DNA from: Struthio camelus
Taxonomy: Eukaryota; Chordata; Aves; Struthioniformes; Struthionidae
Assembly: GCF_040807025.1 (NCBI RefSeq)
Contig: NC_090942.1
Coordinates: forward strand, 62,576,911 to 62,640,910
DNA: 64,000 nucleotides
Reading direction: 5' to 3'
This document shows positions 1-12,700 of this stretch, piece after piece. The position numbers were made by a program, and so were the translations under genes. How positions within the stretch are numbered: position 1 is the stretch's first letter; each line of letters begins with the position of its first letter. The notes under the pieces were generated by a model. The model was not told the DNA's origin and did no database searches. It was given only the letters and a program-made list of their open reading frames with translations.

Positions 1-3000
1 CCTATACATCACTTAAAAACAAGGGCTGCTGTGTATAATATCTGCTGGAACAATATTCCCATCATATCGTCAGCAATATAATAGTGAAGAGAGAAAGCTA
101 TATGCTTCTTTGTGTTTATATAAACCTATTTTTGCTTGTTTAAGAAACAGGTGTGGGAGTGAATCCAGTTATAATGTGCAAAATTCTTTACAGCTTCTCT
201 GTTTCAGCTCTAGACTGGTTATTCTCTGAGGCTACATTGTTAACTGGAACAGCAGCCATGCAAGGAAGGTAAACTGTTTGGCTGGCCAACGCTTGCATGG
301 TCAAATAATTAATCAGCCTCGAAGGCAAAATTAAATTTCCAGGAACCCTGCTTCTTTGGGATTAGATTTGGGAGTGGAAAAGGTCAGACTGAGCTACCAG
401 CTCTAATAACTCACTATCCCCTTTTCTGTCATTTTTATTTAATTTGCAACAAGAAAAATAAGCTTCTGTCTAGAGCAAGGTAAAGCAGTTTTCTCTCTTT
501 TTAAGGCCCACAGGGCAAAATCCTGATGTACTTAAACCTCCAGTAGCTATTTTGGGTTCGGTTTTGGCTTGGTTTCTAGCAGATATCTGCCTGCAGCACT
601 AAAGCCCCCCTTGCTAATAACAAATTTATTAGTTCTCTGGAGAGAATGACCAGGCTGGATGGTCAGGACCCGCTAACTTCCCATTTAACACAGTTTTGAT
701 CAAGATACACCTTGTACAGAGATCTGGTTGTGAAGCTTCTACTGCTGCTGACAAATGACAAATGATTTATCACGTGTAAAAGAAGAATGAATCCTTTTGT
801 GATATGTGGGATCTGGAGAATGGGTGCAGTGGGGAAGAGCGAGCTCTAAAGCATTTGATCCATCCCTGTGGAGATTAAAAGCTGCGTGGGTGATACAGTA
901 TGTGCCCCTGTCCCGCATACCATGCTCATATGATTAGTTCCTCTAAATTTCCTTGAGATGCCAAACTCTGACGGCAACTTGCTCAGAGAGCTGTACAGTG
1001 CAGAGCCTGTTAAATGCAGTAACTAAGCTCCATTTCAGATATCCTCAGCTTCTTTCTTTGAAAGCAGAGACATGAATGGGAGGAAACCCTGGTAAAACCC
1101 TCGGCACACAAACTCATTATGGCTTTTCCTTCTGGGCAAGTGACACCTTCCGTCTCTTCCCAGCACAGCTTCTCTGCCATCACTTGCTAGTGGCTCACGG
1201 CATTTCTGATACTTACAAACAACTGTAATACGCTTGCCCCAAAAAGGGAGCTTCCGCCCCCACCCCAGCCTCCTTTACTAAGAATTTGGAAAAGATTTTT
1301 TTTGTCATGGCTTCATAAAAAACTTATTATTCCTTGCAGTACTTCTAAGCTAAATAGACAAGACGGATGAAGACAACACAAGGTATAGGGGCTTGTGGAG
1401 AGAGGATCCTCCTCAAAGTCACCTATCAGATTAGTGACTGGGCTGAGAGAAAAGCCCCATGCTCCCATTACAATTTGTATTATTATAATATAGATAGATA
1501 GGTAGATAGATATACACACACACACACACACATAACCTTCAGCCAAGCATCAGGACTCCAGACTATTACTGATATGCAATAAGTACTCAGGAATAAGTAC
1601 TATCTGCCTCTCACAGAGGACATCCGTATCGCCTTTGAGGCATCCCCAAAGAAGCTGGTGTGCAGTAAGCAAGATGGTGAATTACAGTGCACAACATATT
1701 AACTCCCTACGCGGCTGCGCTTCACCTGCGGAAGAGCAAGGTAACCTGCCTCCCACTCAGGGTGCACCCAGTGCCTACACAGGACATGACGCAGAGCAAA
1801 GAGGATGCTGCAAATCCACAGCTTAGCTTTCCTGGACACTGGCTTTTCCCAAAGCCCCGGACGATGCTGTTGCTGATACGTGGGTCCAGCAAAACCCTGA
1901 GCTCAACTCTCGGAGCTTGTGAGGACACTTGGGTGGATCTGTGCCCCAAATGTCCTCCTCTCTATATTTTGACAGGCACAGCCTCATAAGCTCCCTCACT
2001 CTTTCTCTAGTTTGTATGTCTCTTAGATGCATGGTTAAGGTGTCAATGGCTACGGGGGGCAAGCTGGCGTGTAAGGAAAATACTTTAATCCTACAGCTTA
2101 GGAGCGGTCCAACTAAACAGCAGGGTTCTGTCCATCAGGTACACAGGGCATCAGTACAACTGAGTATAATTCACACGTTTCCTACCAGTGCTAAGCTTAG
2201 TTCTCACTAGTACTTTCAGTCCTTCCCTTCCCTGAGCAAAGAAATCTTTCCAGTTTGTTTGTTTTCTAAACAAAAAATAAAAACTAAGAAGAGGACTATT
2301 TCTAAGCTCTCTATTCACTCCCAGTTGTTTACAGCTATGCTGCTGGGACAGCAAAGTCTGGTTTTAGTGACTGGTTGCACTATGAAACTTCCCAAAGACT
2401 GGTCTCAGTTTTGCCAAGAATAACTTTCCTGTACCAAATGCATTTGCACAGTGAATGTACAAGGAGGAACAGAAATTTTAGGAGCACACTTAAGAAACAA
2501 GCATGCACTGGATGCTTTCAAATACAGACTCTGAACAGGCCTTGGAAAAAAATATATTGAAAAAAAAAGTATATAAAGCCATAGCTAACCAGAGTGCCAT
2601 CATTTTTAAACTTTGAGAATGGCAAGCAGATTGTGTCTCATCAGGAAGCACCTCTAAGGTTATAGGTAAATGACACAGGCACACAGCTCAACAAGACGTT
2701 TGCTGACACTAAACTCTTAGCTACCACTTTTCACTCTTTACAATTTTAGTCAACGTCACTGTTTGAAAAATGGAGAGGGAAAGACAAAGCATACCGCTAC
2801 AGCAAGAGCTGAGAGTCCTTACCTCTTCAGCCACAGATCAGCGACTTTTCCACTTCCTTTAACTTGCAAACTTCCTTGTTAGCAACTCTCACTCCACTGT
2901 ATTTAGGAGTAATTGGGAGCCAGGCTGCGAGCAGCGACCTCCCAGTACTTTTCAAAGAAATTTGGGGTTGGTATTAGTATGAAAGAGATGGAAACATAGC

Positions 3001-3299
3001 GTCATCTCTGGCAGAATTTGTAGCTGGACAAACGTATCTGCATTTCTGCCACTCTGCACTGCCGAAATGGGTTGGACACACCTGAGAAGTGGGATGCTGT
3101 GAAAAGGTGATTCTTTTTTTAATACCTTTAACTATGACTCCAAAAGAAAAAGAAAAAAACCAACAACCCAGCAACCAAACCCAGAATGCCTCACAGAAAA
3201 ATTTATCAGTTCATAACAAACTGCAGGTCTTGATCACTGGCTAGAGCAAACTGGCCTAAGCTCACTCATTGTTATCAGCTTAATGTATTGGTTACATAA
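1..3299. other. Intergenic, no gene seen
   Basis: Apart from the microsatellite at 1490-1532, I see no exon, RNA gene or element. The short open frames here have no recognisable homology. Confidence 0.6.
1490..1532. repeat. (TAGA)n/(CA)n compound microsatellite
   Basis: TAGATAGATAGGTAGATAGATA is followed directly by about ten CA units. Confidence 0.95.
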
Positions 3300-3352
3300 T
3301 GTATCACAGGGTTGGAAGGCACCTCTGCAGATCATCTAGTCCAACCAATTAG
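3300..3352 (-). mobile_element. CR1 LINE 3'-end relic
   Basis: The text TATCACAGGGTTGGAAGGCA followed by CATCTAGTCCAACC matches the CR1 3' region in reverse orientation. Only about 50 bp is recognisable. Confidence 0.75.
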
Positions 3353-3544
3353 TTAGTGACTAACATTGTCGAGTTGGTAAATGCTTTTGTGAGGGCTGAG
3401 AGGGTCAGGCAGCAAATGCCATGTCCCAGTTGAAAAACAGGCACAAAATAGCATCTCAGAAACTTTTCAGCATGAGAATACCCGGTATTCCAGAGTATCC
3501 AGCTCCAAGGCAAGACATCTGCAGTCCAAGGCTGGATGTGACAC

Positions 3545-3722
3545 AGGATGGGCAGCTCATGTGCCTGTGATCCCAGCTACTCAGGCCACTGAGCCTGACA
3601 AATTGCTTGCACCTTGTTCTGGGCTGTAGCTAATCAGTGCTAATTGGGTATCCACATGACATCTGGCATCAGTACAGAGATCCTAAGGTCACCTACCTCC
3701 CTGAGGAAGAGCAAAAAGGTCT
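3545..3722 (+). pseudogene. 7SL (SRP) RNA pseudogene, degenerate
   Basis: Successive blocks match 7SL RNA in order: GTGCCTGTGATCCCAGCTAC, TCAGG..CTGAG, TTCTGGGCTGTAG, GGGTATCCACA, GGCATCAGTA, then GGTCACCTACCTCCC. These are the 5' domain and the start of the S domain; the 3' half is not clearly recognisable. Many substitutions and a missing or unrecognisable 3' end make it a retro-copied relic, not a working SRP RNA gene. Alu is excluded in a bird, so the match reflects 7SL itself. Confidence 0.75.
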
Positions 3723-6700
3723 CTCTTCCATCTTGGCCCACTGACAGATCCACAGAGAACCATCCGTCCTCTGAAAGGAGGTACAGAAACAGAGAAGTCT
3801 GGCAAGGTAATATGTCAGAGGCAATGTTTTCTCTGTGATTTTTATGAGTCTCTGCTAGAAGGAAATTAGAAACTGAAGTCTACACTCTCTCTCATTTATA
3901 AATATGTCCATAACGTATATGTTGTGCTGTAGGTTAATGATGCAGTTCTCAAAGAAGATTAACTGCTGCTTCAGACAGCCATCAATTTTTTATGATTGCA
4001 AGACCATTTCCCTACTATAAATGAATGTTATGCTCCCTAAGGGATGAGCTGTATTCAGCAACAGTCAGGTGTGCAGGGTGGGAAGATGAGGATGAAAAAA
4101 AAAGAAAGCAAAAGAGACAAGCTAGTTCCCTAGCTCCTACATTAGGGAACAGATACATGATTTTCATCATTGCCACTTCCGAGCATCCTGAATAAGGCTA
4201 AATATGCAGACATTTTGGACATCTGAGCGCCAGGCAAGGCTACTGATGGGGCTGGTTCCCTCTATAACGATGCTATAACCTGTCAATGCCCAATACAGAC
4301 AACAGTGAACTTGTACAAAGTCAACAAAGGTGTCATCCTGCCTTAAGAGGCTGGGACATTGCTCTTGCCTGAGAGACATAGTTCATGGAAAGCTTAATGC
4401 TATAGCTGAGCCTTTTGTCAAACATAGCCAGGATTTGAGGCCGATCTCAAGACACTCATTATAACTACATCAACAGTCTAAAGGGATTTACTTTATCCAT
4501 CCATCCATTTTACACTATCTAAGAAAAGTGGGAAGAATTGTCCTTTGTAAGTGCCTCTTTCTCTTCCTCCCTCGCTCTCCATCAACCGTAATAGGGAGCC
4601 TCGTGCCTAACCTAGATTAGGAGGACACTTTCAGGTGTTTGAAGTTAGGGAACATGAATCCTTATCTGAAGTACAAGTCTTTCACCCAGTTACTCAACAG
4701 CTACAACTGGTGGAGCTGAAAGGATCCCAGCCCCCTTCACTAACCATAGCCCACATTTTAACCCGATTAGTAAAACTGTTACCGCTCAATCTGAACACCT
4801 TCACGTGGCCAAGCCAAAAGACCACAGTGTCATCATAACTATATCCTTTGATCAAGCTGTGGGCTGGCTTGTCCTCACATAGTTTATGTTGACTGCATAG
4901 AGAAATAAGTTATATCTATGGAAAGAATCTTATATCCTGAAAACCTTGTCTTTATTTGGTGTTTGACTAATAAAATTAGTCTGATTTAAAAAAAAAAAAA
5001 CATTAAACCTCATATCTGTAACCAACATGATGTTATATTGCCATTACCGTAAGTGTAGCTGAGATCTTCGTAGAAGAATGTGATTGGAAAAAGTTCGTTG
5101 TGGACATTGCCATGCTAAGCAGGCCCCTAAGTAACATGTAATCCAGCTACCAAGAGCAATCACTTTAAAAACTGTTCTAGTGTTGGTTCATTGCCAATGG
5201 CTGAATGACCCGCTGAGAAAGCCCATGCTTAGGGTCACGTTTAACTGCATTTCTTTCATCTGACTCAAATCCATGTTTGGAGTTCACAGGTGAAATCTGT
5301 GGGCTTCAACTACATTAATACTTTTCTAGGCATCTCCCATTATTCTACAGTTGCAAATGCAGTTATGGTTGGGTTTTGCCATTTCCAACTGTTTTGAAAA
5401 AAGCGTGTTGTTCTGTTGCAAGGACATAGGACGGGAGAGTCCAGATGTGAACCTTTAATCTATAGCTGCCTTTCGTTACAAATCCCAGTGACCACTATTA
5501 AGTTTACCTTTCTGCTTCAATATCCGCATGGTGAGATATAGCTGGATTATGTTCCAGTCCCCTAAGACAATTTGAAAATGTTTCTTTAATAAAACAAGAA
5601 TAGACCTCTAATTACTTTGCATAGAGAATGCCATTTTCCAGACAGAAGTCAATGAGGACCTTTTCCATTAAGCCTGAGTTAACAGAAGTATACATAAAAG
5701 TAAGCTGATGCATGTAGTAGTACTGCATCCATTAGCAGACTACTTAAATATTTATGAGGAAGGAAAATATTCCATTCCTGTAGTGCAAATACACCAGGTC
5801 TCCTAACCTTCTGGGGAAAATACTGTAAACATCAGAGGTTAATTTTTCCCTAAATCTTACAAACATACCTGTGTAACTACTCTGAATTGCCACCAAACAT
5901 TTATTTATGAGACAGAATATCACTCAAATGTGCCAGGTTTATCACATCGGAATTATTTTCAGCAGTTTATAAATTATATAGACCAAGGACAAACTGTATA
6001 TGTTATTTCCCTGTCAATAAAACCCATGGACCAAATATTATCAATTAACTATAAGTAACGATATTGGCAATGGTTGTAACTTCAGTTCTTCAAAAGAGCC
6101 AGCTTGCATATCAGATAGCCTGGTATGAGTCATTCACAGGAGACCTGATGCTTTTTGAGGCTGGTGGACATCCACCGCCTCCCTGGACTGCTGAATTCTC
6201 ATAACATGAAGGTGGCCAGACCGGTCTTAACCCCAAAGGGCAGAGCCCCGCTGTGGAGGAGCAGCGTGATTCATTCACTCTTTCTTAAACAACGCAGCAG
6301 CAGCAAGGAGGAGGAGAAGTCCATAACCAGCCAGGCCACTTTTGAAAAGCAAATGCTTATCAGTGCCTATGTTGGTGTAGCCACCAAACATTGACACAAG
6401 AACTGGATGAAAGAGGCAGTGGTAGCATGTTTCCCCCTGCATTTCTTAGCCATTTGGAGAACAGCAATCACTATCCTTTGAAAAACTGAAAGGCTTGACA
6501 AAGTAATATTTAAATGCAGGAAGGGTGCCAAAATGATAAGTGCAAGGACTCAAGCTCTCCATTCATATGCAGAGCAGGTATAGCACAGACTGAAGCAATG
6601 CAAACTTCAGTTTGTCTGTTTCTGTGGTCCTGCCATCTCCAGAGTATGGCAGCTCCCCTCAAGTGCTCTGAAAGAGCAGTAATATTTTTGTTCTCTCCCA

Positions 6701-9700
6701 GCCCACTGGCAATAAAATTCGATTAATTTCAATCTTGTTTGTCTGCTCTGTGTGTGTGTGTGTTTACACATACAGAGACTTATGCACTTTTGCCTGTCTT
6801 TTTACACGCACAGCGCTGCTCTGGAAGAAGGACACTGGACATCCACAAGCTCATAGGAATAAACAAACCTAATGTAAAATGAAGATATGCAAAAGCCCAC
6901 AACTTCTCAGCTGGCTCCCTTCCATCAACCTGGAGAGAAGGGAGAATGTCATTTCTTGTATAAAGACGACAAGTGTTACTTTCTCCTTTGCCTAATAAAA
7001 ACAGGCAAATGCATAATACAGGGAACTAGGACTGGAAAACAGTTTTGAACAAGCCAAAGACACATTAAAACTGCACATGCCACGTGAGAGGCAGAGCAAT
7101 TGCACTGACAATTATTTTCATGTCTCCCAATTCTACCACAAGATACTCATTTTACTAGCTATTATACTCAAAAAATTGTTATGATGCAGGGGAAAGCAGG
7201 GAATAGCTTGTATATGCATAATGTGATCACTGCCAATATAACTGAGTATGAAAACAAATGAATGCATTTTCCCTCAAGTATCACTGTAAGAGCCTACATT
7301 TCAAAACTGTTTGACTTACTCTTATGAGGATAAAAGCTATTTTTAAAGAAACAGCAATAAGAGGCAGAAAAGCAGAACAGAATAACTTTATGGTCATTTT
7401 TAGCGCAAAACAGAAGGCTCAACTGTGGCTATCTGTTATAGCACAGTGGCTGGTCTTTTTACAAGCAAAAGAAGAAACAGGATAAATATGTTTAATTTCT
7501 TCCTTGTTATATTTTTTGTTGAACTCTTTCCACTATGCTTTTTTTTCAGGCTATAAATATTAAACCTTGGCTGGGTATTCTTTGCTGGAGCATCTTGGCA
7601 AGCTCACAGTGACGTTGCATAAGCTTGTAACTCAAATGGCAGATCCTTTCCTCCCCCAGCTCAAGTTTCAGTGAAAATTTTGGTCCGGAGTTTGTCCCTT
7701 TCAGAAGAGCCTGCCTTTGCTTCCTGATGTGGCGCATAGGAGGTTTAGCCAAGGAAAGGCAGGAAGCTGTAAAGTCAAAAGGGAAGAAGAAGAAGAAGAA
7801 GAAGAAAACAGCATGACTGATGCTCTTTCAAGTGCTTCAGCCATTCGCAATTCTAAATACAGCAAGAATTAATGAGACAGAAACTGTCCTTGAGCATTAA
7901 CATTGTCCTAAAGTTGTCAATGTCCTATCACTGACCATCACAGACGAAACACAAGGCAAGCTCCTGCGCTCATCTTCATGTCACCACACCTAATGCTGGT
8001 CTCCCTTCTGAAGAGCCATGTTTAAACTTACTTTTGATAGAGCATGTTGATGTACCACTGTGATGGACAGCCAGATTGAACCCAGACAGCAGCTAACTGA
8101 GCCATCTATAGGTAACAGTGCAGGGACAGATGGCAGAAGGAAGTTTGTTGAGTCGCAACGATGTTGTTGGTTCTTCCAGATCAATTAAGAAAGGCCACAG
8201 AGATTTTTACCACCAGCTCATCATTTCTCCCAGCCACTTAGGTTCTCCACAAGTATGAATAACTCCTGCAAGGGACATCTTTGCTTCCAGTCTGAAGGAC
8301 TGAAAGCAAGCCAGGCTGCAGAGTGCTACCTTTGGGGTGACTGCGTGTGCCTGTGAGTCTGAGTACTCCTGGGGCTGGAGGACTAGCTTGGGGGCTCTGC
8401 TAACAAAGCAAACAAAAGCTTAAGATAATTTACTACCTAACCTTTTTTCTAATAGAGGAGAGATAGTAATGTGTCTGTCTTTAAAAACAATCCATAGATT
8501 GGATTTTGAAAAAAGCCCAAGTGTCACAATTAACAATTCTCTACAATTGCACGTAATGCATCCCGACTGATGCCAACCTAATGCGCACATAAATGCCTTT
8601 ATGTACCCAAAGGCCTCTTCTGCCTGACTTGGAGTAATAACTGAAGAATATCCTTGCAGGGGAGAAAGGGGGAATACTCTTGATGCTCCTTTCTCCAGAA
8701 CCTCTCTCTGGTTAGTAGGCTTATTCAAAGCTCTCCCTGTAGGGATTCAATGTGGCAACTTTCAGCTCCAGTGAAAACAGCAACTACAGCAAATAAATTT
8801 CATAGTGAGTTCAGTCTTCCGTTATTTGCCTCATTACCGTGCTTTACATCTACTGTTCTCTGCAGTACTTTGTAATACCGGGGCAAGCGCACAGGAAACA
8901 GGATCAGAAGGCAGTTCCTGTGTCACAGAGTCCAGTCCTTACCACAGCAGCCTAAATGTTCACATGCTCCTGGTGAGAAAGCTTCTGCCCTAATCTCTTC
9001 CCAGAGATGAGATTCAGGATCTAAACATGGATGTGGATTTTGTACCTGTGGAGTCCAGAGTTGTTGTTTAGATTCAGACGCCACTGAGTTCAGGGAAAAG
9101 GGACATTGAGCTTAGTAGTGGCCCAGCTGCATCGCTAGTTACGCCTATCTAATTTATTTGCCTCCAGCTGGACTGGAGCAGTTGTAGCATTTGGCCTATT
9201 TCATCACTGAACACCATAACCCTGACACCAAGGAGTGGAACAAACACAGCAAGGCAGACAATACAAGGCACTGCTCAAATATCAACAGATATAATCTGCA
9301 GTGGTATCAACCACAAGTCTGCCACCAGGTAGGTATTAGGTGATGTTTTTAATACCTAATAATCTATATTTTCTTTTGACTTTAGACCTGTCATGGGAAG
9401 CAGGGCAGAGAAGAGAGAGGTTGAGAGGGAGGACAGGGTCTCACCAGGGGTGGTCCATGCTCTTGATTTGCAATATCAGCTAGAACTCTCCATCTTTACG
9501 ATCCAGTTGAGGTAGCGTTCAGCAGTGAAGATGGAGTTTCACGTGTCACCACTGTGCAGTTATCATTGAAGAGAAAATGAAAATACAATAATGAGCAACA
9601 TACCCTGTAGCCTTGGAGCTAATTACGCATCTTTCTTCACAAAGTAAGTGGAAAACACATGAGCTTGGAAGATATCCATGGAGCATTTAAACATGCGCTT

Positions 9701-12700
9701 GTCAACATGTCACAAATACTGTGTTTTTGCAGTTGAAATGAAAACACAAAATGCCATCTGATTGAACTTCAGAATAATTAGCACATCATAGCACACAGCC
9801 ATGACAAGTACCTGTCAACAGCTATCAGCACAGCAATGACATCTTTCACTGTGAATAATAATGTCATTTTCCACTTTTGAATAGTAATGCTATTTTTTTC
9901 TTTTGAAAAAAGTAGCGTTATTTAAAACAAATACAAGTATACCCTCCATAAAACAAGATTTCATTCTGCTAGGTTAACGTTCAAACAGAGTTATTTCACT
10001 GATTTTGTAAACAACGCTCCAATTCCACATGCAAAAGCAAACCAAGCTCTAATTCCACGTGACTCCTAGAGGAAAAGGATGCTGCCTGTGGGAAGGTGCC
10101 TTTGTTAGCCAATGCCTATATATTCCCAGCGTGCTTTGTCTTTATGCCAAGAGGTATAACCATGAACGCTCTGGACTTGTTGGATTAAGCTGGCTATTTC
10201 TTGTAGGAAATTCACCAGTGTAAAAATATACTGGGGAGTCAGGATACCGTGGGTGATTTCCAGCAATTTTCAAGCGAGTTAATAATGACAGCTCTGCAGA
10301 GCTCCTAGAATAGTCTGTTCAGAGAAAGCTAAGAAAATGCCAAAAAATGGTCTGTAAAGTTTTATTAAAGTTATAAACTGCTCCACTGGTCTGTTTTCTG
10401 TAAACAAGTTGGTTATTAATAGACGTGATTTAAAATGCATGTTGAATTGCACATAATGGCAAGTACAGTCTCACCCTTTTTGGGCAGCTGTGTACAATTT
10501 TATGCTTATTGACTATGACTTTAATCAACAAGTCATATGAACTTAGTCAATTTGGTCTTTAGGGCCCATTAAAGGAAAAGATTATCTCTTACTAGCAACA
10601 ACAATCATATAAAGACAAGTTTTCAAAGAAAGGCTGGAAGACGTCAACTTCTGGTTAGCCTGGGATACTGGCAGGGGTCAGATTCCCTATCTGATAAAGG
10701 TGAGATGATTGAAAATGATATGGTGATTTGCCTGGCTGAGGATGTGATCTTCCCATTTTCAGCGCATTGCAGCCACCTCCTCTTCCAACTCTGCCTGTAC
10801 TCTCGAAAGATTCATATATCAGCACAGCGAGGCACCAAGCAGAGATACTTAAGCCAGCTTTGAGAGCCTCAAACGTGGGTAGTAGCAGTGGTATAGCCAT
10901 GCTGGTTGAGCACACTGCCCAGGCTGAGAAGCAGGGGCAATTTCAAGAGAGCCTGGGTATTTCTGCATGCCACTCGGGTATTTCTGCATGACACTACGTT
11001 GTGACACGCAGTTTTGCCTTATGTGAGAGGTAAATTGATTCATGTAGCTGTTTCTAGCTTGGCTTGTCTGCCCACCAGAGTGACAGCTTTTAATGCCAGC
11101 TGGAATTAGGTTGGTGCAATCACAACAAAAATCCTCTATTTATAATAACAGGATTAAGTAAGTGATCCATGGAGACGGTTCATCCACAGGCAGAGCACAG
11201 AAACCCACCTCCACTGAAATACGTGCCATTGTATCGCATTCCAGAGCGGTTGCTTCCACCTTGGCTTCAGACCAGCTGGGGTGAAATTTGTCTTGTCTTA
11301 CTTTAGCCACCTCAAAGGCAGGTATCTATCTTAAGTAGCTAGTAGAGGCTTCCACTATAACCTGTGAAAAGATACCAGTATCTCTAGGCACCAAGACATC
11401 TCACCTGCTGTAGATACTTAACTTGTATCTACAGTATCCAAATTGTGCAGAGAGCACAAAATGGCTTAGAAATTTGGGTAACCACCAGAACAGTCATAAT
11501 ACAAAAATCTGCGCTGTTATAATTGTTCCCAATTCTGACTCATCTCTGTGTGAGAGAAGCCCCTCTCCCTGCAAACTTTTACCACTAATGCTGTTGAAAG
11601 AAAAAAGTAGTTTTGCAGCAGGAAAAACTGAAAGGCTCAGTAGGACATTCTACTAAATTAAATCTTGCCTCGAGTAGTTACCACCATGTTTGATAATTAG
11701 GAATGGATGTGGCTCAGGTGAATAAAGCTAGTACTCTGTGCCAAACTCCCACATCATGTAAAATTCAGATTAAAATTTTATTTAAAATGTAACAACAAAG
11801 ATCTTCAAGGACATGGTATGTCTCTCTCTCTCTATCACCTGGAGCACTAATCCATAATCTCTACACTTCCACCCACACAAAGAAAAGGCCAAATGCTACC
11901 AAAGACCACATCTGTGGAATTTTAGGCTCAACAGCAAGTATGAGATCACAAGGAAACAAGCTGCTGAAATTTCCAAGAATCCTCCGCAAAACTGCAAGAT
12001 CCAAAGATTTCCCATAGCGACTAAGTTGCTGTTGCGCTTGTCTGAACTGAAGTCTGCTGTCCCAAAACGCAGGTGGATAGTCCCATCTGTGATCAACGAC
12101 ACCATCTCTTTGAAGCTGTGGGGCAGGGCCGCCATCTCCTTAACTCTAGGTAAGCAAGAAAACTCCCACATGTCCCACGGTTTAGTGATGGGAGACCAGC
12201 ACGCAGGAATGAGAAGCTCTGCTCTAAAGCAAATGTGCTGATTACAGTTGGGGATTGTCACATGCAATAACAATTTCCTAGTTTGCTTTTATCTTACAGT
12301 ACCGCAGGTTTAGAGATTCACACCTTACGGAGTCAAAAAGTTTGTGTGGAATGGCTTGCAAACAAACCAGCTTCTGAGCCACTGGGCTGTGGAAACACAG
12401 TCATTCGTCAGATTGCTAGATAGCCTACCCACAGTAACCTGGAGCTGCAAAGAGCTTGGCAGTAGCGTTTAGGTTTAATGGCTTGTTTCAAAATCATTAC
12501 AAATTGGAAGCGAAGACACAGTAAATCACCCTTAGCACTAAAATTGTAAGAGGAGGCACTGGAATTTCACCAGCTACGGTAAAGTTACTACTTTTCCAGA
12601 TAATAAGCATTGATTTTTGCCCTCTCCTGAGGTGAAACGGGCTGATCTGATTTATCAGATTAGTTCTGTCAGCAAAAGGGGTTCAACCTATTCTCCTCTC

